DNA from: an uncultured Collinsella sp.
GTDB lineage: Bacteria > Actinomycetota > Coriobacteriia > Coriobacteriales > Coriobacteriaceae
Reading direction: 5' to 3'
DNA length: 64,000 nt
Assembly (NCBI GenBank): GCA_900541055.1
Contig: UQHZ01000004.1
Span: forward strand, 62,001 to 126,000
Below the pieces are notes generated by a model. It was not told where the DNA came from. It saw nothing but the letters and a program-made list of their open reading frames with translations, and did no database searches. Positions within the stretch are counted from its first letter, which is position 1; every line of letters begins with the position of its first letter. A program made the translations under genes and the position numbers. Positions 51,530-60,549 of the stretch are shown in pieces.

Positions 51530-52343
51530 CTGGCTTGCGACCGAGGAGCAATACGAGCCCGCGGGGGCTCGGCATCGTGTGATGCAAAAGAATGTCCTGC
51601 ACCTGGCGAGCCTGCTTGAGCGGGTTCGCCTGGGTGGAGGCGCGCACGAGGGCGGGTCGATGGTCGACCGCGCCCTTTCTTGCGTTTCGGCTCCGGTGCG
51701 CCTGGTGGGGATGTTCGTCTGCGTCCTGTGCGTGTGTCTGACGCAGAGTCCGCTGTACCTGATGCTGATGGCGGCGATCGCGTTGGTGCTGGTCGCGGTG
51801 CGCCCCGCACGCGGGCTGCGTGCGACCTTTGTACCGGCGCTCGGCGCCACGGGGCTTGCGGTGGTTCTGGCACTGCCTGCCCTGCTGCTGGGCGCGTCTG
51901 CCACGAGCGCCATGCTCAAGATCGCGCTCAAGACCTTCATTAATGTGTCGCTGGTGCTGGGCGTTTCGTGGACGCTTACCTGGAGTCGCATGTCTGCGGC
52001 GCTTAAGATGCTGCATCTACCCGACGAAGTTATCTTTACGTTTGATATGGCGCTCAAGCACATCGAGGTGCTGGGTCGTACGGCGCACAATCTGTGCGAA
52101 TCGGTCATGCTGCGCAGCGTTGGCCGTGCGCCCGAGGGATTTTCGCGTACCGATTCGATCGCGGGTATCATGGGCATGACCTTTATCAAGGCGATGAAAT
52201 GCAGCCGCGCGATGGACGAGGCCATGCTTTGCCGCGGCTTTGCCGGTGCGTATCCGGCTCCCGCGCGCGCCAGGTTTGGCTGGCGCGATGCGGTTTACGC
52301 GGTCGTTGTGGTTCTGCTCGCCGTGTTGTGCGCGGTGCTGTAG
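51507..52343 (+). CDS. ECF transporter transmembrane component (CbiQ/EcfT)
   Basis: A 278-residue energy-coupling membrane subunit with about five helices. The conserved cytoplasmic Ala-Arg-Gly-like coupling motifs appear as SVMLRSVGRAPEGF and SRAMDEAMLCRGFAGAYP, the latter matching the AMxxRGF signature of CbiQ. The start ATG at 51507 has AAGGAAAG eight bases upstream and lies inside the end of the preceding gene (overlap), so translation is coupled. It connects the metal-binding subunit to the ATPase. Confidence 0.9.
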   Translation: MAIAELPSWLATEEQYEPAGARHRVMQKNVLHLASLLERVRLGGGAHEGGSMVDRALSCVSAPVRLVGMFVCVLCVCLTQSPLYLMLMAAIALVLVAVRPARGLRATFVPALGATGLAVVLALPALLLGASATSAMLKIALKTFINVSLVLGVSWTLTWSRMSAALKMLHLPDEVIFTFDMALKHIEVLGRTAHNLCESVMLRSVGRAPEGFSRTDSIAGIMGMTFIKAMKCSRAMDEAMLCRGFAGAYPAPARARFGWRDAVYAVVVVLLAVLCAVL

Positions 52344-52387
52344 CGCGGGCGGTCTAGCCGTCGATGTGAGTAGGGAAGGGCGACGTT

Positions 52388-53158
52388 TTGACGATCGATA
52401 TGAATAGTGCGGCGGGCACGAACGGTGCGGGCGGCGCCGAGGGCGCGCCGCTTATTGAGTTGCGCGACGTGGTGTTCTCCTATGCGGGGCATACGGTTGT
52501 CGATGGCGTGTCGCTGCAGGTCGATCGCGGTGAACTCGTTGCCCTGCTCGGTCCCAACGGCTGCGGTAAGACGACGATTATGCGTCTTATTAACGGCCTT
52601 GAACTCGCGGACGCAGGGGCATACCTGTTTGACGGGTGTATGGTCGATGCGACATATCTCAAGGATTCCGCGACGGCCCAGTGGTTCCATCAGCGCGTGG
52701 GCTTTGTGTTCCAGAATGCCGATGCGCAGCTCTTTTGCGCCACGGTCGGTGAGGAGGTCGCGTTTGGCCCCGCCCAGATGGGGCTGCCGGCAGACGAGCT
52801 CGAGCGCCGCGTGAGCGATGCCATGGAGCTGTTCCAGGTTGCCGACCTTGCCGACGCCTCTCCCTATCAGCTCTCGGGCGGACAAAAGAAGCGCGTTGCG
52901 CTGGCTGCCGTCGTGTCGATGAACCCCGATATCCTGGTACTCGACGAGCCTACCAACGGACTTGACGAGGATTCATGCGACATCGTGGTCAACTTCTTGC
53001 TGGCCTACGTCGCGGCGGGTAAGACGGTCTTGATGAGCACACATCATCAGGATTTGGTGCGACGCCTGGGTGCCCGTGCAATCTATATCGATCGATATCA
53101 CCATGTGGTCGAGGCGCCTTCGCCGTCGTATGGAACCGAAAGCGGTGCTACGGACTAG
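52388..53158 (+). CDS. ECF transporter ATPase (CbiO/NikO)
   Basis: Cytosolic ATP-binding subunit of 256 residues. Walker A is GPNGCGKTTIM, Q-loop VFQNADAQLF, signature LSGGQKKR, Walker B ILVLDEPTNGLD and the switch His in STHHQD. The FQNPD/FQNAD loop is typical of ECF ATPases. A 20-residue Gly/Ala-rich leader precedes the core. TTG at 52388 follows AGGGAAGGG; ATG 52400 is an alternative. A single ATPase, so it likely works as a homodimer. Confidence 0.92.
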   Translation: MTIDMNSAAGTNGAGGAEGAPLIELRDVVFSYAGHTVVDGVSLQVDRGELVALLGPNGCGKTTIMRLINGLELADAGAYLFDGCMVDATYLKDSATAQWFHQRVGFVFQNADAQLFCATVGEEVAFGPAQMGLPADELERRVSDAMELFQVADLADASPYQLSGGQKKRVALAAVVSMNPDILVLDEPTNGLDEDSCDIVVNFLLAYVAAGKTVLMSTHHQDLVRRLGARAIYIDRYHHVVEAPSPSYGTESGATD

Positions 53159-53238
53159 TTGCTGCGTAGAGCGTGCGTAGCCGTCCGCGCGGCTTTGCCG
53201 TGATGGTATAGTTATCCAGGTTTTTTATGGGGGTGGCT

Positions 53239-54087
53239 ATGCCAAGCTGGAACATTCATATCGCTCAGACGGAGCGTTTGCTGGAGCGCACCGGTGCGCT
53301 TGCCAAGAGCGTGCGCGACCGCAATGCCTTTTTGTTTGGCTGCGTGGTTCCGGATATTTTCGTGGGCTATATGGTCCCTGGCATCGCCGATCCCATCCCG
53401 TACCGCATTACGCACTTTGCCAAGCCCGAGCCTATCCCTAAGCCGCGTGAGCACGAGTTCTGGGATACCTATGTGGCACCGTTGCTTAAAAGTTCACCCA
53501 CCGGTGCGCCAGCCGCGGCGACCTCGATTATCGAGGAGCGCGAGCGACTGAATCGCGTGCACTATCCCCAGCGCTACAGGGATGCTGAGCCGGTTGTCGG
53601 TCCCGGCGCTCGTGAGTTCTCGCTTGCGTCCGAAGATGTGGCGCAGTCGCTGCTCGATTTGACACTGGGCGTTTGGTCTCACCTCGTGGCCGATACCGTG
53701 TGGAATACGCGCGTGAATCAGTACCTGGAGGCGCACGGCGGCAAACCGTGCGAGGAATTCCGCATTAAAAAGCAAGGCGACTTTGACTGGTTTGGCAAGA
53801 CACTCGGCATCGTTTCGATTCCGCGCGCGACCGATCGCCTGTATACTGCGGCGACGCGTTTTGGGCAGTATCCCATCCATAAGGAGTATGTGCTCAAGAC
53901 CATCGGCGTTATACACGAGATCGTGCGCGAAAACCCCGGCGAGCCCGACCATCCGCCATACCGCCTGCTGACCGAGGAATTCTTCGACGCAACGTTTACC
54001 GAGGTCATCGAGCTGACCGAGGCGGGTTTTGCCGCCCGTGTCGAATCGCCCGATGTGCCTGCTCTGCCCCTGATTGCTAGCTGCTAG
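53239..54087 (+). CDS. Zinc-dependent phospholipase C-like protein
   Basis: A 282-residue protein of the PLC/S1-P1-like zinc fold, seen in many Gram-positive anaerobes. Features are WNIHIAQTERLLE at the start, FLFGCVVPDIFVG (GxVxPDI motif), RITHF, and WSHLVADTVWNTRVNQYL with His and Asp ligands. No signal peptide is visible, so it may be cytosolic or a non-enzymatic relative. ATG 53239 is preferred for its GGGGG site; 53227 adds four residues. Its stop overlaps the convergent gene by three bases. Confidence 0.7.
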   Translation: MPSWNIHIAQTERLLERTGALAKSVRDRNAFLFGCVVPDIFVGYMVPGIADPIPYRITHFAKPEPIPKPREHEFWDTYVAPLLKSSPTGAPAAATSIIEERERLNRVHYPQRYRDAEPVVGPGAREFSLASEDVAQSLLDLTLGVWSHLVADTVWNTRVNQYLEAHGGKPCEEFRIKKQGDFDWFGKTLGIVSIPRATDRLYTAATRFGQYPIHKEYVLKTIGVIHEIVRENPGEPDHPPYRLLTEEFFDATFTEVIELTEAGFAARVESPDVPALPLIASC

Positions 54088-55157
54088 CTGGCCGGCCCGG
54101 CAGTGAATAGCTCAACCCAATCGACAAGTAGCTCTTGCCGTAAGGTATCTTCGGCAATGCGCTCCTGTTTGGTCTTTGGGATGTGGGGAAGCCCGGCCTT
54201 TTTATGGATGAGCTCGGCTATGTGGTCGAAGCTCTTCTTCTCCTTGATCTGGTCATAGGTAATTTGGATGACGTCGTAGCCCATGCTTGTGAGTGCGGTG
54301 GCGCGCTCGGCATCGGAGAGGCTCGCGGCTTCGCTGTCGTGGGCAGAGCGGCCTTGGCATTCCAGAATGACGCCCATGCTGTCGGTGGCGCTTTCGATGA
54401 GGATATCGGCGTAGCAGCAGGTTTTGTCATACAGCGAACGTGCGGCTTCACTGAGCGGGATGCGCGCGTTGTTGGCGATCTCGATGCCCTGGCCGCCCTC
54501 GTCGCGGGGGAGCGAGATAAGCATGGAGGTCTGTACTTCGAAGGGCGAGGCGGCCTGCCCCGTCATGTGCTCGGCCGCCCAGCGCAGTTGTTTGACGCCG
54601 CGCAGGCCTGCGGCTTGCTTGGCGAACGCGGCGATATCCGTTGCGGTAAGAAGCGGCGTGCGCTTCCACAAGTTGGTGTCATTGCCCTTGGTGTCGTTAA
54701 CTCGCTCCCAGCCGCAGTTGGGTGGAATGAACTTAAGCGAAATAGCTTCATCGAGTTGTTGTTGCGTTCGCTCGCAGGGCTTAAACACTGCAAAGGAGCC
54801 GCACATCTCGTAGCACGCCATGAGTAACTGGTTGCGTGAGACCTGCGTGGCAAGGCTGAGCAGCGTGAACTCCGGTGAAGTGACATCAAATCCATGTTCA
54901 GTCTGCCTAAACGATCCCGGAGGTGGTTCTTGGGTCAGGAGGTGCGATTTAAACAGGCTTCGCGACCCGGATTGTGCCCGAGTGAATACAAGCCTGTGAA
55001 GTGGTGCGTGAAGCAGGTCTTTTACAACTGCATGACTTCCGAGGCCACAACATCTGCGATCCATATTGCCAAGGCTAATGGCGGGGTAAAGGCCTAATAC
55101 CTGCGGCGGGATGCGGTAGTAGTTAAAGGCGGATTGCCCACAAAGCGTCAGGTCCAT
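54084..55157 (-). CDS. DUF559/PD-(D/E)XK-like nuclease-fold protein
   Basis: A 357-residue protein typical of actinobacteria. The N-terminal two-thirds resemble the AbiEi/helix-turn-helix-like region often present there (HGFDVTSPEFTLLSLATQVSRNQLLMACYEMCG). The C-terminal third holds nuclease-like signals: EIANNARIPLSEA, YADILIES and VILECQGRSAHD, followed by YDVIQITYDQI, the D...ExQ-type core of Vsr/DUF559 folds. No second toxin-antitoxin partner is seen. GGAGGG precedes the ATG. Function unknown. Confidence 0.65.
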   Translation of the reverse strand: MDLTLCGQSAFNYYRIPPQVLGLYPAISLGNMDRRCCGLGSHAVVKDLLHAPLHRLVFTRAQSGSRSLFKSHLLTQEPPPGSFRQTEHGFDVTSPEFTLLSLATQVSRNQLLMACYEMCGSFAVFKPCERTQQQLDEAISLKFIPPNCGWERVNDTKGNDTNLWKRTPLLTATDIAAFAKQAAGLRGVKQLRWAAEHMTGQAASPFEVQTSMLISLPRDEGGQGIEIANNARIPLSEAARSLYDKTCCYADILIESATDSMGVILECQGRSAHDSEAASLSDAERATALTSMGYDVIQITYDQIKEKKSFDHIAELIHKKAGLPHIPKTKQERIAEDTLRQELLVDWVELFTAGPAS

Positions 55158-55204
55158 AATGCCCTCCTGGCCGAAATCATCTCTTTGAAGCGAGTGATGC
55201 CAGC

Positions 55205-55345
55205 GTCAATCCGGAAGTATGCGGCAAAATCTGAACCCTATGAGCGGACCTGGCTTTTGAGGCTAGTTTATCAGGCATTTTGTTGCGAAAAAACAGGGTG
55301 TGCTCGGAGGTTCCAGAATTTGCCGCATACTTCCGAAAACCAGGT
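55205..55345. repeat. Long imperfect palindrome upstream of the DUF559 gene
   Basis: Arms 55212-55245 and 55302-55335 (34 bases; CGGAAGTATGCGGCAAA mirrored by TTTGCCGCATACTTCCG) pair with few mismatches. Flanking ACCTGGCTTTT and AAAACCAGGT form a further arm pair. The stretch 55346-55520 up to the pyk terminator has no gene. Confidence 0.75.
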
Positions 55346-55520
55346 CGATTTGGTTCTTGCTAAAACGATTTATCAGCCCTGTGTGAGGTGTGGGTTTGCC
55401 ACCGGGCGAACACTTTTAGCGCTTGGGGCTTTATTTTTTGGGCCTCGGAGGGCGGATTTCGCGCTTTTGGTAATGAAATGGGTGCGTGCCATGCCGTGCG
55501 GTAGGCATCGGTGCACAGAA

Positions 55521-55556
55521 AAAGGGCCCGGAAGGCAATGCCTTCCGGGCCCTTTG
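55521..55556 (-). terminator. Terminator of pyk
   Basis: GGGCCCGGAAGGC (55524-55536) and GCCTTCCGGGCCC (55540-55552) form a perfect stem, followed on the minus strand by TTTTTC. Confidence 0.85.
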
Positions 55557-55583
55557 CAATGCAAATCTGCTTGCAAGTGCGAT

Positions 55584-57044
55584 TTAGCGCACCTGGGCGA
55601 CGTAAGCGACGTTGGTCGAGGAGACCTTATCCTCGAGCTGGACGCTCATGCGGGGATCGCCGGCGGTAGCGACGGTCAGATCGCCGGCCTCGACGTAGCC
55701 GAGCTCCTTAGCGGTCTCGATCGCCTTGACGATCGTGCCGTTGACGGTGCCCTGGGTAATCTCGGCCTGGTGCGGGATAACGCCCCAGTACATAATCATC
55801 TGCTGGACGGCCCACTCGTGGCGGGAGAACGCGCAGATCGGCATGTTGGGACGGAAGTGCGAGATCAGGCGAGCGGTACGACCGGTGGTCGTCGGCACGG
55901 TGATGCACTTGGCGCCAACGGTGGTAGCCATGTTCACAGCGGACATACCCACAACGTTGTTGACGACGCGGGTGCCGTGAGCGTCAGCCGGAACCTCGAG
56001 CGGAGCGTGAGCCGGGAGGTACTTCTCGGTCTCGAGAGCAATGCTGGCCTGCATCTTGACGGCCTCAACCGGGTACTTACCGGCAGCGGACTCGCCGGAA
56101 AGCATAACGGCGTCGGTGCCGTCGTAAATGGCGTTAGCAACGTCGGCAACCTCGGCGCGCGTCGGGCGCGGGTTCTGCTGCATGGAGTCGAGCATCTGCG
56201 TAGCGGTGATAACGGGCTTGTAGGCCGCATTGCACTTGGCGATGATCTCCTTCTGGATGTGCGGAACGAGCTCGGGCTTGATCTCGATGCCCAGGTCGCC
56301 ACGGGCGACCATGATGCCGTCGGAAGCCTCGAGGATCTCGTCGAAGTTTTCGACGCCCAGGGCGCACTCGATCTTCGGGAAGATTGTCACGTGCTCGCCA
56401 CCGTTCTCGCGGCAAAGCTTGCGAATGCCGCGGACGGACTCGCCGTCACGGATGAAGGAAGCGGCGATGTAGTCGATGTTCTCGGTCAGGCCAAAGAGGA
56501 TGTCCTGACGATCGCGCTCGGTGATAGCGGGCAGCGAGATGTTGACGTTGGGCATGTTGACGCCCTTGCGCTCGCCGATCAGGCCGTCGTTCTTAACGAC
56601 GCAAGTCATGTCCTGGCCGTCGACGGACTCGACCTCGAGGGCAACCAGGCCGTCATCGATCAGGATGAGGGAGCCCTTCTCGACCTCGGAGGGCAGAGCC
56701 AGGTAGTCGAGGGAGATGTGCTCAGCGGTGCCGTGGAAATCCTCGGACGTGGGCTGAGCGGTGACGACGATCTTGTCGCCGGTCTTGACGGCAACCTTCT
56801 TGCCGTCGACCAAAAGGCCGGTGCGGACCTCGGGGCCCTTGGTGTCGAGCAGGATGCCGACGGGCATACCGAGCTCCTTGGAAATACGACGGACGCGCTC
56901 GATGCGACCGTGGTGCTCGTCGTAGGATCCGTGCGAGAAGTTAAAACGGGCGACGTTCATGCCCGCCTTGATCATCTCGCGGATGGTCTCGTCGCTATCG
57001 CAGGCGGGACCCATGGTGCATACAATCTTGGTGCGCTTGTACAT
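55584..57044 (-). CDS. pyk: Pyruvate kinase
   Basis: Makes pyruvate and ATP from phosphoenolpyruvate, the last glycolytic step. The 486-residue protein shows RTKIVCTMGPACDSDETI, MNVARFNFSHGSYDEH, the IFPKIE active-site Lys/Glu block with GIMVARGDLGIEI, TATQMLDSM and MLSGESAAGKYP, in the usual order. The C-terminal region (from about 350) is the allosteric domain with PTTTGRTARLISHFRPN. Minus-strand GGAGG lies before the ATG. It is a single gene with its own terminator. Confidence 0.97.
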   Translation of the reverse strand: MYKRTKIVCTMGPACDSDETIREMIKAGMNVARFNFSHGSYDEHHGRIERVRRISKELGMPVGILLDTKGPEVRTGLLVDGKKVAVKTGDKIVVTAQPTSEDFHGTAEHISLDYLALPSEVEKGSLILIDDGLVALEVESVDGQDMTCVVKNDGLIGERKGVNMPNVNISLPAITERDRQDILFGLTENIDYIAASFIRDGESVRGIRKLCRENGGEHVTIFPKIECALGVENFDEILEASDGIMVARGDLGIEIKPELVPHIQKEIIAKCNAAYKPVITATQMLDSMQQNPRPTRAEVADVANAIYDGTDAVMLSGESAAGKYPVEAVKMQASIALETEKYLPAHAPLEVPADAHGTRVVNNVVGMSAVNMATTVGAKCITVPTTTGRTARLISHFRPNMPICAFSRHEWAVQQMIMYWGVIPHQAEITQGTVNGTIVKAIETAKELGYVEAGDLTVATAGDPRMSVQLEDKVSSTNVAYVAQVR

Positions 57045-57485
57045 TCAGACCTCCATCTGACATCGTCTTGCGCTGATAGATAAACCATAAGAAATAAAAC
57101 TGAGATGATTATAACGAAATGCCGACCGAATACCCCAAAAAATCGACCGTATGCCGAATTAGAAGTTCATTTTTTGCGAAAAAACGGTATATGCAAAAGC
57201 TTTACCAACCGTTCTAACCGCTGCTATCTGGGCGATATTTCAGTTTGACGATGCGCCGAAGAAAAAACGTTTTACCAATCTTGAGCATCACACTGTCTGC
57301 ACCGTTGCGCCTGTGCCGTGTTTCCAGATGGAATGTTTTGGCTAGACGCGTCGCTTTGGGGTACCATAGCTCCACTATCAACTGCCGCTCAGCACGGCAG
57401 CCTTGATGAGCCCTTGCCCTTCTCCTGGGAATTATGATCGGGCATCAATCTGCTGAGTGGCCCGAATCCCAGGAGGGGACTCTAT
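57045..57485 (+). promoter_or_regulatory. 440-base leader region of the P-type ATPase, with a hairpin covering the ribosome site
   Basis: Besides the pyk upstream region, it has a hairpin CTGCCG-N7-CGGCAG (57382-57400). A longer stem pairs TCCTGGGA (57423-57430) with TCCCAGGA (57467-57474), and extra pairs extend it to 57419/57478. An inner TCGGGC/GCCCGA stem is at 57438-57443 and 57460-57465. The outer stem contains the AGGAGGGG ribosome site (57471-57478) of the ATPase, so translation is likely regulated by this fold. Confidence 0.55.
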
Positions 57486-60167
57486 ATGCAAAAGGAATAC
57501 CTGTCCGCCGCGGCGGAGGTGCTCAGCGACCAAGGTGTCGATGAGAACCTCGGCCTGAGCAACGACGAGGCGTCGTCGCGCCTCGCCAAGACAGGCCCTA
57601 ACAAGCTTGAGGAAGCCGAGAAGACGCCGCTGTGGAAGCGCTTCTTTGAGCAGATGGCAGACCCCATGGTCATCATGCTGATCGTTGCCGCCGTTATCAG
57701 CGCACTCACGGGCATGGTCAAGGGCGAGCCCGACTTTGCCGACGTCGCCATCATCATGTTCGTCGTTATCGTCAACTCGGTGTTGGGCGTGGTCCAGGAA
57801 GCCAAGAGCGAGGAGGCCCTCGAGGCGCTGCAGGAGATGAGCGCGGCGCAGTCCAAGGTGCTGCGCGACGGCAAGCTCGTTCACCTGCCGAGCGCCGAGC
57901 TCGTCCCCGGCGACGTGATCATGCTCGAGGCGGGCGACTCCGTCCCGGCCGACTGCCGCGTACTCGAGAGCGCCACGATGAAGATCGAAGAGGCCGCACT
58001 GACCGGCGAGTCCGTGCCGGTCGAGAAGCACGCCAACGTGATCGAGCTCGCCGCTGGCACCGACGACGTGCCGCTCGGTGACCGTAAGAACATGTGCTAC
58101 ATGGGCTCCACGGTGGTGTACGGTCGCGGTCGCGCCGTCGTGGTCGGCACCGGTATGAACACCGAGATGGGCAAGATTGCTGGCGCCTTGGCCGAGGCCA
58201 AGGAAGAGCTCACGCCGCTGCAGGTGAAGCTCGCCGAGCTCAGCCGCATCCTTACCATTATGGTTATCGTCATCTGCGTCGTGATCTTTGGCGTTGATAT
58301 CCTCCGCCACGGCGTGGGCAACGTCCTTACCGACCCGACTGCCTTGCTCGACACCTTTATGGTCGCCGTCTCGCTCGCCGTCGCCGCCATTCCCGAGGGC
58401 CTGGTCGCCGTCGTGACCATCGTGCTGTCGCTTGGCGTGACCAAGATGGCCAAGCGCCAGGCAATCATCCGCAAGCTCTCTGCCGTCGAGACTCTCGGCT
58501 GCACGCAGACCATCTGCTCGGACAAGACCGGTACCCTTACCCAAAACAAGATGACCGTCGTCAAGCACGAGCTCGCTGCGCCCAAGGAGAAGTTCCTGGC
58601 TGGCATGGCGCTGTGCTCCGATGCCCAGTGGGACGAGGAGCTGGGCGAGGCCGTGGGCGAGCCGACTGAGTGCGCGCTCGTCAACGATGCCGGCAAGGCG
58701 GGCCTCACTGGCCTGACTGCCGAGCACCCGCGCGTGGGCGAGGCCCCGTTCGACTCGGGCCGCAAGATGATGTCCGTGGTCGTCGAGACCCTGGATGGCG
58801 AGTATGAGCAGTACACCAAGGGCGCGCCCGACGTGGTGATCGGCCTGTGCACCCATATCTACGACGGCGACAAGGTCGTTCCGCTGACCGAGGAGCGTCG
58901 TGCCGAGCTCGTGGCCGCCAACAAGGCCATGGCCGACGAGGCCCTGCGCGTACTGGCGCTGGCAAGTCGCACCTACACCGAGGTCCCGGACGACTGCAGC
59001 CCCGCTGCGCTCGAGCACGACCTGGTCTTCTGCGGCCTGTCTGGCATGATTGACCCGGTTCGCCCCGAGGTCGCCGACGCCATCCGCGAGGCGCACGACG
59101 CCGGTATCCGCACCGTCATGATCACGGGCGACCACATCGACACCGCCGTGGCCATCGCCAAGCAGCTGGGCATCGTCACCGATCGCAGCCAGGCCATCAC
59201 CGGTGCCGACCTCGATCGCATGAGCGACGAGGAACTCGACGCGCACATCGAGGACTACGGCGTGTATGCCCGCGTCCAGCCCGAGCATAAGACACGCATC
59301 GTCGAGGCTTGGAAGTCGCGCGACCAGATCGTGGCCATGACGGGCGACGGCGTCAACGACGCCCCGTCCATCAAGCGCGCCGACATCGGCGTTGGCATGG
59401 GCATCACCGGTACCGATGTCACCAAGAACGTCGCCGACATGGTGCTTGCCGACGACAATTTCGCCACCATCATCGGTGCCTGCGAAGAGGGCCGTCGCAT
59501 CTACGACAACATCCGCAAGGTCATTCAGTTCCTGCTTTCGGCCAACCTTGCCGAGGTCTTCTCGGTATTCATCGCCACGCTCATCGGCTTTACCATCTTC
59601 CAGCCGGTGCAGCTGCTGTGGGTGAACCTGGTTACCGACTGCTTCCCCGCGCTCGCGCTGGGCATGGAGGATGCCGAGGGTGACATCATGAAGCGCAAGC
59701 CGCGCAACGCCAAGGACGGTGTCTTTGCCGGTCACATGGGCCTGGACTGCGTGGTCCAGGGCCTAATCATCACCGTGCTGGTGCTGGCGAGCTTCTTTGT
59801 GGGCGTGTACTTTGACATGGGCTACATCCACATCACCGATATGATCGCCGGCAATGCCGACGAGGAAGGCGTGATGATGGCGTTCATCACGCTCAACATG
59901 GTCGAGATTTTCCACTGCTTCAATATGCGCAGCCGTCGTGCGTCGCTGTTCACCATGAAGAAGCAGAACAAGTGGCTGTGGGCTTCCGCCGCGCTGGCAC
60001 TGGTGCTGACGGTGATCGTGACCGTGCAGCCGACGCTTGCCGAGATGTTCTTTGGCCCCGTGACGCTTGAGCTCAAGGGCGTTCTTGCCGCGCTGGGTCT
60101 GGCCTTCCTGATCATCCCGCTTATGGAGATCTACAAGGCGATTATGCGCGCGGTCGAGAAGGAGTAA
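57486..60167 (+). CDS. Calcium-type P2 ATPase (PMCA/SERCA-like)
   Basis: An 893-residue cation-transporting ATPase. It has the N-terminal cation-ATPase domain, TGE actuator motif (ALTGESVPVEK), a phosphorylation site SDKTGTLTQNKMT (Asp about 346), the KGAPDVV nucleotide-domain motif, MITGDHIDTA, and the hinge MTGDGVNDAPSIKRADIGVGMG. PEGL in helix 4 (AAIPEGLVAV) and the P2-type C-terminal helices favour calcium export. ATG 57486 follows AGGAGGGG, which may be masked in the mRNA leader. No neighbouring partner. Substrate Ca2+ is by family. Confidence 0.92.
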   Translation: MQKEYLSAAAEVLSDQGVDENLGLSNDEASSRLAKTGPNKLEEAEKTPLWKRFFEQMADPMVIMLIVAAVISALTGMVKGEPDFADVAIIMFVVIVNSVLGVVQEAKSEEALEALQEMSAAQSKVLRDGKLVHLPSAELVPGDVIMLEAGDSVPADCRVLESATMKIEEAALTGESVPVEKHANVIELAAGTDDVPLGDRKNMCYMGSTVVYGRGRAVVVGTGMNTEMGKIAGALAEAKEELTPLQVKLAELSRILTIMVIVICVVIFGVDILRHGVGNVLTDPTALLDTFMVAVSLAVAAIPEGLVAVVTIVLSLGVTKMAKRQAIIRKLSAVETLGCTQTICSDKTGTLTQNKMTVVKHELAAPKEKFLAGMALCSDAQWDEELGEAVGEPTECALVNDAGKAGLTGLTAEHPRVGEAPFDSGRKMMSVVVETLDGEYEQYTKGAPDVVIGLCTHIYDGDKVVPLTEERRAELVAANKAMADEALRVLALASRTYTEVPDDCSPAALEHDLVFCGLSGMIDPVRPEVADAIREAHDAGIRTVMITGDHIDTAVAIAKQLGIVTDRSQAITGADLDRMSDEELDAHIEDYGVYARVQPEHKTRIVEAWKSRDQIVAMTGDGVNDAPSIKRADIGVGMGITGTDVTKNVADMVLADDNFATIIGACEEGRRIYDNIRKVIQFLLSANLAEVFSVFIATLIGFTIFQPVQLLWVNLVTDCFPALALGMEDAEGDIMKRKPRNAKDGVFAGHMGLDCVVQGLIITVLVLASFFVGVYFDMGYIHITDMIAGNADEEGVMMAFITLNMVEIFHCFNMRSRRASLFTMKKQNKWLWASAALALVLTVIVTVQPTLAEMFFGPVTLELKGVLAALGLAFLIIPLMEIYKAIMRAVEKE

Positions 60168-60189
60168 GTTAACCTGTCCGGGCCCGCCC

Positions 60190-60255
60190 CTGCGTGTTTT
60201 CTTCTTCGCTGGTCCTCGCGCTTCGCGCTGCGGGATCGCTCAGAAGAAAACACTC
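60190..60255. repeat. Palindrome after the P-type ATPase
   Basis: GTGTTTTCTTC (60194-60204) and GAAGAAAACAC (60243-60253) pair perfectly; the loop carries a CGCGCTTCGCGC hairpin. Possible terminator of the ATPase gene, but without T-tract. Confidence 0.6.
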
Positions 60256-60358
60256 CCGGGGTGGGCCCTACGGTATCCTTGCTGGCTTTTCTCCCGCGCG
60301 GATGAAAGAGGGCTGAGGGAAAGAAGGTGAGCGGCCGAGCAATTGCTCGGCCGCTCGT
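60252..60358. repeat. Tandem structured repeat, copy 1
   Basis: It contains GGTATCCTTGCTGGCTTTTC and CTCCCGCGCGGATGA, then ends in a perfect 28-base palindrome (60329-60356, GAGCGGCCGAGC and mirror) plus TTTT. It is nearly identical to copy 2 (60389-60499) except in the final stem. Confidence 0.85.
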
Positions 60359-60388
60359 TTTGAATAAAGGATGTGCCCTTAGGAAACC

Positions 60389-60499
60389 CCTCCCGGCGGG
60401 CGGGCCCTGCGGTATCCTTGCTGGCTTTTCTCCCGCGCGGATGATAAAGGGCTGAGGGAAAGTTTGTGAGCTGGTCGGGCTTTGCCCGGCCAGCTCTAT
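60389..60499. repeat. Tandem structured repeat, copy 2
   Basis: Same body as copy 1. The final stem differs (GAGCTGGTCGGGC 60468-60480 with GCCCGGCCAGCTC 60484-60496, one wobble pair) but folds the same way, a sign of selection for structure. It lies 50 bases before the rsgA start. Confidence 0.85.
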
Positions 60500-60549
60500 T
60501 TGATTTAAAATACCTGCTCAGTTGTGATTTTGGGTGCTGGGAGGCGCTT

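Noticed and set aside
57432..59735. A 767-codon open frame opposite the Ca2+ ATPase
   Set aside because: Mirror of a clear P-type ATPase; it is composed of Asp/Gly/His-rich low-complexity sequence.
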